From: Fistulifera solaris
Taxonomy: Eukaryota; Bacillariophyta; Bacillariophyceae; Naviculales; Stauroneidaceae
DNA: 64,000 nucleotides
Assembly (NCBI GenBank): GCA_030295235.1
Contig: AP026164.1
Coordinates: forward strand, 310,001-374,000
Reading direction: 5' to 3'
Shown here: one piece after another, positions 33,213 to 43,469 of the stretch
How the letters are laid out: each line of letters opens with the position of its first letter
How positions within the stretch are numbered: position 1 is the stretch's first letter
Program-made: the position numbers and the translations under genes
The notes under the pieces: model-generated
Databases searched by the model: none
Seen by the model: the letters and a program-made list of their open reading frames with translations, nothing else
What the model was told of the DNA's origin: nothing

Positions 33213-35769
33213 ATGTCTACGATTGAACATTTAGAAGAAAAGAGTGTTTGGTCTATATCGGTCAAAACATTTGGACCCGAAGTGCAGGCGAGCGGCCAAA
33301 CAACCTCAAGGGAACGGGAGTTTGTTGTGGACGTGTCACCGAACGATGACTTGCGTTCTTTGTATCACAGAATTGAAAATGTTACGGGCCTCAAAGCCTC
33401 ACAGCAACGACTCATTTACCGCGGTAGATTAATTGAAGGAATAAATGAATCGCAACCGGAAGTGATTGTAGAATCGGAGGATGTGAAAGCGAAACTTGAT
33501 AAGGAACTTAAAATAAAAGACATTGTCGGTTTACAAGATGGGCATACCATTCATTTGGTACCGAAGCGCATCAACGGAGCGTCAGAAAACGCTAATTCTT
33601 CTGATAGATCAAGTGATGAAGGCGCTAGTAATGAAACGAATACGAGCTCTTCTTCTGCTTTTTTGACTTCACTTTTGAGAACGAGTTCGGGAACAGAAGA
33701 GCCAGGGACCTCCGACAGTGCAGCTCGACGTACGACTAGATCGACAAGGCTTGGATCTCGCCGACGAACTCACTATCGACTTTCCTCTGAGGACCTTGAA
33801 ATACCGGATGCGGGTTCAATGGAAGCCGTTCGACAGGGTATGCTCACCATGCACACGATTCTACCACCAGCACTTCGGAATTTCTCTGCCGAGCAACAAA
33901 CACCATCACCCATAGAAGTCAACAGACGCTGGTACATAGGCCAGTGGATCGATTGCCGGGATACTGTTAATCATTGGCTAGAAGCTACAATCTCGGATAT
34001 TGTTCTCCCTGATGAAATTCTTCCTCCACGCGAGCTGTCGTCTTCGCGTTTCAAGCGTGGGCGTGCAGCTTTGTTCAACCCGACAAATGACCCAGTTGTA
34101 ACCGGTACAGATTTTGAAGGGCGTCGTCGCTTGCTTCTCGAACCGTGCTTGGATGATGACAGTGATGACGAGGGCGGCGAGTTGGCAGGATTTCGTAGAC
34201 GGGACAACATTGATGTCCAATTACTGTTGGTACATTACAATGGCTGGCCTCATCGATGGGACGAATGGATTCGTAGCGATTCGGAGCGTATCCGTCCGTT
34301 TCGAGTTCGTACACGACACCCGGCTTCGTCTTCCACCGCTCTCCCTACTCCGCAATCGGCCTTTGCTGACTCCCCCAGATACATTTATTAGACATTCCGA
34401 TGAACAGCTTGATCGACGAGCATTGCTGCCCGAGCTTAGCCGCCTGATGGATACTATTAATACTCTACTTGCTTCTACTTCCCGTTCAGTTCATCAATTG
34501 CAGGAAGACGACGGTGGGCGTGAAAGTGGAGATCCGCGCTTACCGTGGTCGACTGCAGAGGATTGGAATAGGGCCGATGGAATTGCTGAAACTGGACAGC
34601 AAGCCACGCGTCGACAGCTTGAAGCTCTTTCACCTCTCATGGATCGTTTGGGGAGACTTTTAGTCGATGCGGCTCCTCATGTGGCGTCTCTTGCGGCGTC
34701 AATGGCGGTAGAGGAGTCAAATGTCGATGAGACCGCGTCGGCGTCGATCGGAGATAGGACCAGTACACTAGGAGGATTCTTTTCCCTTTTGAACCATGAC
34801 CATCGTCGCTCTGGTGCATCTAGCGAAGAAGCCACCGTGATGTCCGAAGAAGACAGCGGCAGATCAATGGCACTCGCTACCCGACGCCTTCCGTCTCCTT
34901 CTGATGCTGGGAGTCCCATGGCTTTGTCGACTACAGAAGAGAGAAATTCCGTTTCAAACATAGCTCCGGCAACGACAGCACCGGCACCATGCCCGTCAGT
35001 TCACATTGACCCAGATTTCACCGATTTTGCTACAGGTGTAGTAAATACAACTCGGGGTGAGGTCAGAAGTGGACCACGCAGCAGACGTGGTCAAGGCGAT
35101 GAATTTGCTGGTTTGCTAGGTGCCTATCTGGCAGCGGCTAGTTTGGCTGGTGCCATTGGAGAAGTAGACGTGGATGGAAATGACAATTTGACTGGACTGG
35201 CGCGTCTTTTGCGCGACAGAGGCACGGGAACTGGTGGTATAGACATTCACATACACGCAGTTGTCACAGGGCCCGGAGGAACAGGTGCCAATGGGGGTGT
35301 GAATGTGCTTGGACCTCTTGGTGGTATAACTATGACGGATGTCAACGAGAGGGCGCTTTCGGAACCGAATGACAATCCAGCAACAACTTTTGGGAATCTG
35401 TTTTCTTCCAGTCGCGAACGTCGCAACAATCAAAGTACAAATCAAGCGACTGTTCCTACATTGCAATATGATGAGGAAGATATGGGTATCTTCGAAGAGC
35501 TTTACTCTGAAACACCCGAACCGATTGATCCCAGTAGTTTGAATCCCCCGGAAGCGTCATCCGCAGGGGATTCTGGTATAAGCAGATGGGAAAGATCCGA
35601 CGTGAATAGTCGAGCGTCTACGGCTGTGCGGCAAAACCCGAATCAACATGCTTCACGTGCCCAGGGTGAACAGTCGGCGTCCGAATCCCAGTCGCACCAG
35701 AGCAGTGAGCAGCGACGTCGGCGCGGTTTGTTGAACCGATTATTTGCCCGTCGCAGCACAGGACGATGA
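33213..35769 (+). CDS. Ubiquitin-like domain protein with Tudor-knot-like module
   Basis: About 851 residues. Residues about 12-110 are a ubiquitin-like domain (LIYRGRLIEGI, then IKDIVGLQDGHTIHLVPKR), as in BAG6 and ubiquilin-type shuttle factors. Residues about 235-370 hold RRWYIGQWIDCRDTVNHWLEA and VQLLLVHYNGWPHRWDEWI, the pattern of a Tudor-knot/chromo-barrel or MBT-like module. The rest is Ser/Thr/acidic and disordered, with a Gly-rich stretch (GTGTGGIDIHIHAVVTGPGG) and a basic end. A one-base excess in the C5 run 34372-34376 breaks the frame; four C join SAFADSP to DTFIRHSDEQ. The mix suggests a chromatin- or ubiquitin-linked adaptor; the precise role is unknown. Confidence 0.65.
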
Positions 35770-36303
35770 GTCTACGAAACGAGATCGTACACCAGTCAAA
35801 TATTGCTTTTGGGGATTGGCTTGGAATGGCCGCGAGTTTCGATAAATTTCAATGGACTGCTTTATGGTGCTTCATGCGCTATTGCTAGCAGCGGCAACCC
35901 GCACTTTGTAACTCTGGTTACGCTAAAGCATAAATCTAATATAGAATGAATCATTTGTTGAGAGCTTTGTGCGTCGAGGAGGTTTGATTGAAATGCTAGG
36001 CTGACTGGACAAGCGATTTTTCCTAGTTCCTTTTGGCTCTACAGACTAGCTAAAGATGGAAGATCAACGCGTTATTTGTGTTGGCTCGTGTCTGTTACAT
36101 TATCTACAAAAACCTGATCTAATCGCACAGAGCTTTTTTTTTAACATGAAGTTTATACTATACTGATATTTAATCCTAATTCCTAATTTCCTCAAGTCAG
36201 AATGCAAATTTGACGTTCATTTGCATTTTTCTTCCGGTTCTCAGAAGCTCCGTTTCCTGAATCACTGTACCACAGTTAGTAGTAGAGTGACAAACCTGCA
36301 CCG
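35770..36303. other. Intergenic region
   Basis: About 530 bases downstream of the ubiquitin-like gene; no gene or repeat recognised. Confidence 0.3.
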
Positions 36304-36398
36304 GATTCCCAGGGAGACACGGGAACGCACCTCTGCTTGGAACATTTCTCTACGGGGGCCTACGTGAGTGTACACTTTTTCCCGCACCTTGCAGTGCG
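36304..36398 (-). repeat. Dispersed repeat, copy 2 (inverted partner at 23620-23705)
   Basis: The reverse complement reads GCAAGGTGCGGGAAAAAGTG ... GCGTTCCCGTGTCTCCC, near-identical to copy 1 over about 80 bases. It lies just before the minisatellite. Flanks of the two copies differ. Confidence 0.85.
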
Positions 36399-36452
36399 GT
36401 GGATTGCGCTGTTGCGCGCCATCTCTCGGAATTCGCAATAACATGCTTACCG

Positions 36453-37288
36453 TTATTTGTCTAATTATCGAAACGCTCTCATTTTGAAATGTGTTTTCTC
36501 CACACCAATTCGATTATATTATCATGTGATACATTTGCGATGCGCAATCAGATCGTTGGGCTATCATTTCCGCTGGATCGTTGGTCGTGGATCTTGACTA
36601 TACACCGAAAGTGTTACTCAAGATCAGTCCTGAGTATGAACTAATGGATCGCTAGTTTATTTGTCAAATTATCGAAACGCTCTCATTTTGAAATGTGTTT
36701 TCTCCACACTCCACACTCCACACCAATTTGATTATATTACCATGTGATACATTTGCGATGCGCAATTAGATCGTTGAGCTATCATTTCCGCTGGATCGTT
36801 GGTCGTGGATCTTAACTATACGCCGAAAGTGTTGGCGACTTTTCGACAAGTCTCAAGTTAGACTCAAGCACAGTCCTGAGTATGAACTAAGGGATCGCTA
36901 GTTTATTTGTCAAATTATCGAAACACTCTCATTTTGAAATGTGTTTTCTCCACACTCCACACTCCACACCAATTTGTTTATATTACCATGTGATATATTT
37001 GCGATGCGCAATTAGATCGTTGAGCTATCATTTCCGCTGGATCGTTGGTCGTGGATCTTGACTATACGCCGAAAGTGTTGGCGACTTTTCGACAAGACTC
37101 AAGTTAGACTCAAGCTCAGTCCTGAGTATGAACTAATGGATCGCTAGTTTATTTGTCAAATTATCGAAACGCTCTCATTTTGAAATGTGTTTTCTCCACA
37201 CTCCACACTCCACACCAATTTGATTATATTACCATGTGATACATTTGCGATGCGCAATTAGATCGTTGAGCTATCATTTCCGCTGGAT
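36453..37288. repeat. Minisatellite, four tandem units, 246-bp period
   Basis: Unit starts (TTATTTGTC) at 36453, 36657, 36903 and 37149. Units 2 and 3 are 246 bp each; unit 1 is 204 bp and lacks a ~40-base GCGACTTTTCGACAAG segment; unit 4 is truncated at 37288 after CATTTCCGCTGGAT. Within units there is a CACTCCACACTCCACACC subrepeat, present in units 2-4 and shortened in unit 1. Units 2-4 differ by only a few substitutions, so expansion is recent. It ends about 200 bases before the RBBP6 start codon. Confidence 0.92.
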
Positions 37289-37490
37289 TGTTTCGTTTCA
37301 CGCTTGACGTCCGCACCTCCGTCCGCCGTGTTTTTTTTTGCTGGCCCTGTTGCACTACCAGTACCAGGTATGGCATCCATTTGCATGATGCTTGATGATT
37401 GCATGAGATTGCACGTTTGAATAATAAAGACACAAACAAAGAACGATCTAACGTCGATATAAGTAACTTAGAAAGCAAACTAAAGTAACA

Positions 37491-39766
37491 ATGGCATCAG
37501 CAATCCTTTATAAATTTCGCTCCGGCACGACCTTTGAAGCGCTGCCTCTTCCTGGATCTGCTGCTCGTTTGTTTGACGTCAAAAGGCCATTGTTTTAGCG
37601 AAGAAGCTCGATCAAGGCAGTATGGAATTTGATTTATCTGTTCGAGATGCGACCACGAATGTGGAGTACACGGATGATACGATGTTGCTGCCTCGAGGGG
37701 CGCGACTTGTTGTGCAGCGTTTGCCTGTTGCAAGGTATGTTTTATTCTTATGAAGATCTCGATTTTTTTGTGTTTTACCTTTCTCACCTCTTTCCTATTT
37801 CATTTTGAATATATAGAGGACATGGAATCTTGGCGAAAATGGCTCGCAGTCAGCTAGGCGTGGGTCATACTGCTGCCGGGCCGTTAGGCGATGCTGCCCC
37901 TAGTAACTTCTACACGATCGACACTCGCGCCAACGACGATGAAGACGAATTTATTAGCACTAAGACAGCCGAAGAAAAAGAGCTCGAGGCTCTTCGTGCG
38001 GTGACGGACGCTTCACAACGTAATACGGCATCTACTAGCATTCGACCGGGTGTCGGATTTCGTCCGGGGGCCGCAGCAGCGTCTGCAGCAGGACCACCTC
38101 GTCACCAACGTCCGAATGCCGATCCAGAGCTACGCGAGTTACAGCAACGGGAGTCACAGCAACCGAAGAAACGGGCAACGGGTATTCCGCGAACTTTTTT
38201 GAGTTTATCGGCACCTGCTAAAACGACGGATGGCGAAGGAAACGAATCGAATGTACTCACGATACAGCCGAACACCGTTGGTTTTGAAGAACTCATTAAC
38301 CGTGGAGGCGGTCAATCTGAAAATGCGTCTGGTAGTAAGCGAGATTTAGATTATGCTCTGAAATTAACTGCTTCGACAATCCCTGAATATTTGCAGTGTT
38401 CTATTTGTGGAGGAATCGTTAAAGATGCTATGATTTTGCCGTGGGACGCCGAAGGTAGAACAACTTGTGAAATGTGTATTCGTGACGCCTTGACACAGAA
38501 TGGATTTCGCTGTCCATTGACAGGTCAGGAGGGTGTTAGTCCGGATGATCTGTTGCCGAATTTAGCTTTGCGCAAGGCAGCGGAGCAATTCGTAAAAAAA
38601 GATTATACAGCAGATGGAAGAAATTGAAAAGCAGCAAGTGGAAGAAGATAAAGCTTCCGAGTCTGCCGACGGAGGCGATGGAACGTCGAACTTGTTAGAA
38701 GGCGACGGAGCCGACAAAGGGGTCATCTTAACAAAACGTGCGACTGTTGCGGAGAGACGCAAGAAGCAAGAGGAGGAAGATCCTTTTGGAGGAAAGGATG
38801 ACTTCGGCGGCGACGTGTTTGCAGTTGCTGTTGGAAAAGAAGTCGAACAAGAAGAAAACAATGAAGGTGTCTCCGAACCGGACAAGCCGCCTGTGCAAAC
38901 ACCTCAAGTGAAGATGAAAGTTGACGATGTGGCAATATCGGAAAAGGACAATCTTAATAGTGCGCCATCGCCTGTGATCCCTTCAGCAGAGAGAAGTGAC
39001 AACCATAACGGAACTTCTCAAGCAGAGCACTTAATAGTGGAAACAACCGCCAGGCCCAAGTCCCCCACCTTAAATGAGCAAAGTCCACATGATCCATCAT
39101 CTGGCAATCGCCGCGATCGGCGTCGCGGGCCACCGGCTGGATACACGATGGGGCCTGCAGGGGGTGCAGCTGGAGGACCGCGCGAAACAACGCACGCACG
39201 TTCTTATAACGACAGTGATGGAGGCCGAGGACGCGGAAGCGGGAGCCGCTTTAGAGGAGGTAGAAATTGGAATGAAAGAGGCGGTGCCTGGAATGCAGAT
39301 GGTCCTGGTCGCAGAGATGATGTAAGTAAAAGTTGGATTCTCCGGCCGCTTGACTATAGTTTGGGAACAATAAATTTTAGTAGATCTAGCTGGCTTGCTT
39401 TATAGAAAAAGCGTGTGGTGGCAATGTTGAACGCACGTGATATTATGTTTGTGCTAACAATTGATTGTTTTGATCTTGCAGCAGAACTTCGGCAACGAGA
39501 GTGGCGCTCGTCCACCGAAGAGGCCCCGTGCCGATTCAACTGAAGGCGGACCAGACGAACATTCGTCCACGACCTCGTCACATTTTCACGACCGTCACGA
39601 TGACTATAGCGGAGGACGCAACTCTTATCGAGGCCGAGGACCACCGCGGGGAGGAGGCTATGGTGGACGCGGTCGTGGAGGACACGATGATTTTGGCGGA
39701 GGTCGCGGTGGAAACTTTCGAGGTAGAGGACGTGGCGGCTTTAGGGGAGGTAGGGGACGCTTCTAG
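37491..39766 (+). CDS. RBBP6/Mpe1-like E3 ligase and pre-mRNA 3'-processing factor
   Basis: About 677 residues. Residues 1-85 form the DWNN ubiquitin-like domain (ILYKFRSGTTFEALPL, VEYTDDTMLLPRGARLVV); residues ~245-305 a U-box/RING (CSICGGIVKDAMILPWD, TTCEMCIRDAL, FRCPLTGQEGVSPDDLLPN); then an acidic linker and a C-terminal RGG tail (GGRGRGGHDDFGGGRGG). This order defines RBBP6/Mpe1, part of the cleavage and polyadenylation factor. The usual CCHC zinc knuckle between DWNN and RING is not seen. Introns: 37735-37816 and 39322-39481. Frame breaks: A4 at 37581-37584 (five A restore VKKAIVLAKKLD) and A7 at 38594-38600 (six A restore FVKKIIQQMEEIEKQQ). Confidence 0.88.
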
Positions 39767-40141
39767 TGGGGTATCGGAAATGCCTCTAGCATTTCTAGCC
39801 ACCTTGCAAGCAAAACGTTTAATTAAGAACTAGTAGCAAATCGACCATACTGAAGCAGCATTACAACTCGCGTAAAAACAATTGAAATGTTCAGATCGTA
39901 ATATACTAGTATATCCGCACTCGTCACTGAATGCTCAAAACATAGTTACATCGTTTGCAAATAAGTGTCCATTGTGCTCGCCGCACAATCAAGGAGACCA
40001 CGATCTCGATTGTCCAAGTGCAATATCTATTGAATTGCAAAAGACTCTAGTTCGCCCCCTTGTGCAACTGTGATGAAGGAACCGCCAAAAGACCGTGGAA
40101 TACATCTTTCTCGGCAAACAGTGAATCTGGTCGGACGAATG
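39767..40141. other. Convergent intergenic region
   Basis: About 375 bases between the 3' ends of RBBP6 and NOC4. No gene seen; expected to hold 3' UTRs and polyadenylation signals. Confidence 0.3.
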
Positions 40142-41696
40142 TCAACGGCACTGTGCCTTTCCCTTTTGCTGCTTTCGCTTGTTTCGTTCTTGTTCGAAGA
40201 GAGACTGATACGTATGAGCGAGAAAATCGTCTAAATTGTAGAGCGGAGTAGAGAGCTCTTGCTCCCGGCCAACCGACTTTGCGAGGGTTGAAACTGCTGG
40301 ATAGTAATGGCGTTCTAACGCACAAATTTCCCATAAGCTCGATTGCAAAGCATTTGCCTCCTCTGGATCGTCGGTCTCCGCATCGAAGCCGTCCTTCCAC
40401 TCGTCATCGTTCCGGTGTACCAAACAGGCCATCTCAAGACGTTTACGGAGCAGATTGGAACATAAGGCCAAGACGAACAGCACGCTCGGTACTGGTGCAA
40501 CCAAGGTACACCGAAGTAATCGCTTCACGAAAGCAGCCACGACGTGAGTGGGTAGCATTTCATTTCGAGTGAGACATTTGTCCAACAGTCGGAAAAAGCG
40601 CGTCCTATACTTGACGTAAAGCAAGCTGGGTGTGATCAGTCGATAAAGCTGCTTGTAAAAATTCGGATACTCCAAGCCATGAGTTGTAATGAGGAGAAAT
40701 AAACCATCAAGCGCCAGGACTGAAACGACGCCACCGTGATTATACGCCTCCATAAAGAAGTCAGAGAATCTTAGCGGATGTGGAACAAGAGGTAAGACAT
40801 TACCAGGAAGAAATCGTAACGCTTTCTTCAGCGCTATGGGAGGAAGGTCAAGCTTCAGCATAGCTAACCAGGCTTTCGACCAAGCTAATCGATGGCAGCT
40901 GACTTTTTGGAAAGTAAACATGGGCTTGATCGCTTTCGCAGCAGAGATTTTGGCACGTTTTGCGGCTGGCTGTTCGTCTTCCGAGTCACTTTCGGAACTG
41001 TCTTCACTCGCATCATCAAACCCGATCGCTTCGGCATCATCATTACTATCATCCTTCGGAACGGCATCCTCCGGAGGACAGAACAATAATCCGCCTTGAC
41101 TATCAAGATCTTTTTTGCGACGTAGGCAGTTGCATCATTGTCAATATTTCGAGAATACGTTCGGCTCTTTCGGCTATATCTTTTCCTTCCATTTGCTTCC
41201 CGTAGAGCTCATGAGCACATCGCGCAATAGCAATCATAGTGTAATACTGTACGTCTCGATAGGGATTCAAAAATTCCGCCTGTAACATATTCCGGATCGT
41301 TTTATCTTCCATTACGTCTGGTACAAAGCTCATGGCACGGATCCAGTCCAACAATAGATCGGTAGAGACAATATTGTGATCGCCATTCGGAACCGGCGTT
41401 GTCGCCACTACACCCCAGATCGTTCGGATAGCAGTTCGCTTGCCTTGTGCAATGCGATCACACAACTGTTTGATAAACAATTTGTGTTTTTGTTGAAGGA
41501 ACTCTTTCCATTTCAGTTGAATCGTACTGTTACTACTAGTTGTAGCGTGCATGTCTTGCGTTCGCTGAGCAAACACTTTGCGCAATTCGTCTAAGCGAGC
41601 CGCATCGACGCGATCATCGGGCGATTCGATCAACAATTCTTTGATTTTCTTGGCTACTTCTGCCGTTTTGCTGTTGCTACCTTCTGCTGATACCAT
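40142..41696 (-). CDS. NOC4: Nucleolar complex protein 4 (NOC4)
   Basis: About 517 residues, starting MVSAEGSNSKTAEVAKK at 41696. The C-terminal half carries the CBF/Mak21 domain typical of NOC4: FFMEAYNHGGVVSVLALDGL, YPNFYKQLYRLITPSLLYVK, RTRFFRLLDKCL, AAFVKRLLRC. NOC4 pairs with NOP14 in 40S subunit assembly and export. An acidic linker (DDASEDSSESDSEDEQ) precedes it. A one-base excess at the six-T run 41111-41116 (A6 on the coding strand) breaks the frame; five restore TSQKDLDSQGGLL. The gene is about 300 bases from the divergent WDR74 gene, another ribosome biogenesis factor; a shared promoter is plausible. Confidence 0.88.
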
Positions 41697-42012
41697 GATC
41701 AACTGTAACTATGAAGCGAAAACACTCGAATGAACCAATATCTACAAGGAAATCAACGCATTAGGGCAAGAAATCGGTGGGCATAAAATGATTGAGGAAA
41801 AACATGGACGTACTGAGGCCAGACGATATAGTGCTCACTAAACGTAAAACGACATCATCACAATCCATAGTGTCGTTTCGAAACTCATTCCCTGGACTAC
41901 TAACAAGAACCAATCATTTGTTCTCCGCTCTTATTATTTTTCTTTCATTTGTGAGGAACAAACACCTCTTGGTGTACAAGTAAAGGATCAATTAATAAAA
42001 ATAAAACTTACC
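41697..42012. promoter_or_regulatory. Divergent promoter region of two ribosome-biogenesis genes
   Basis: About 315 bases between start codons of NOC4 and WDR74. No motif was recognised with confidence. Confidence 0.35.
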
Positions 42013-43469
42013 ATGAGAATAATTACGGGCGACGAATGCGGTCTTCTCAAGGAATGCCATCCTTTCTTGGCAAAGAAAAGTTCCACAAAGACGCTCGATG
42101 ATAGCAAAAGTCGAACATTATTGTCGATGAAGGCATTCGACGTATCAACAATGGAGAGCGATCATGTCGTCGAAGAGGAATAGTCGCCCTGAGTTGGACA
42201 ATTGCTGAAGAAGACCGTGAATTCGCATCTCTACATCTGGATGGGAGTGTAGAAGTATGGGAAAGAGGACATTACGATGAAGAATTTGGAAACTACCGCT
42301 TTTCTCGAAAGTTTAATAACATATTCGGCAATGTAATCGGAGATGGAGGCTTGGATCCTATGAAGAGACCTCTGGGATTTTCACAGTATTCTATAAAAGG
42401 AAAGAATATGATTTGTGCTGCCAATACGGAAGGCAAAGTCGTGCTTTTGGACCCGACAGTCGACGATAAGCAAACAGCAAATGCAGTTCGGTCCTCGTTT
42501 ACTGTCTTTCAAGGAAGCAACAATAAAAGTACAAAGCTGGGAGTAACCTACCCGCTGGCAAGCTCCATGTCCGTTGATGAGACGAATCATTATGTCGCCA
42601 TGGGAGGAAAGGAACGAGAAACCGTGCTCTGGGATCTCAACACGTCCCAACAGGTATGGAAGGCCAAAAATCTCCCCCCGGATGCACAAACGCTACTTCA
42701 ACCACAAGTTTGGCCAACTGCCATTTCCTTTTTAAAAGACAGTGTCTTTTCGAATGCGGACGGCAATATAATGGCCGTAGGAAGCGCGTATAATGAAGTT
42801 CGAATATATGACATTCGTATCAAAGACGCTCAAGCCATCCGTCGCCCATTTGCTGTCACACCCTTTGGGTTGATTGAACACCGTGTCACAGCGCTTTGTC
42901 AAACCAACGCGCACACTTTGGTGGTAGGAGATTCGGCTGGCCATCTCAACGCAGTCGATTTGCGTAAACTCGGAAAGAAGTCGCGCGTCAAAAAGTCCAT
43001 CACGACCACAGTTGGGTCACAGGGCCGATTTGTTGGTCCGGTAGGTTCCGTTCAGAGCGTTGTGAAACACTATGATAGTCCTGTGATAGCAGCGGTAGCT
43101 TTGGATCGGATGTTACGAGTGTATGACAGCGAGAACCGCAAAAAGCTAGCTTGTATGTACTTGAAACAGCGATTGAAGTGTGTTTTAGTGGGTCGAGAGC
43201 GCATGGTTCGCGGAGACGAAGATAGCATTTTGAGTGAAAATGAAGGGGGCATCGACCAAGAAGATGTTGTTGACGACTATGTGGACTCAGATTTGGAAAA
43301 TTCCGTGAACGAGAACAACCGCGATGACGACGATGACGAAGAGCACTCACAAAGCCAAGACAGCCAAGAGCCTTCCGATAGTGACAGCGAAGATGAGAGT
43401 GAAGAGGAATCGTCTGCCAGCGATGACGAATATGAGGCACCACCAACGGGTAAAAGAAGAAAGCAATAG
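42013..43469 (+). CDS. WDR74/NSA1-like 60S ribosome biogenesis WD40 protein
   Basis: About 485 residues. MRIITGDECGLLKE opens the first WD blade, as in NSA1 and WDR74 (TGDExGxxK). Further blades: IVALSWTIAEEDREFASLHLDGSVEVW, NMICAANTEGKVVLLD, VAMGGKERETVLWDLN, AVGSAYNEVRIYDIR, LVVGDSAGHLNAVDLRKLG, VAALDRMLRVYD. NSA1 acts on late nucleolar pre-60S particles with the AAA ATPase Rix7/NVL. The C-terminus is a long acidic tail followed by GKRRKQ, typical of nucleolar proteins. A missing base in the A4 run 42106-42109 puts a TAG in frame at about 42181; five A restore the frame. Confidence 0.85.
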
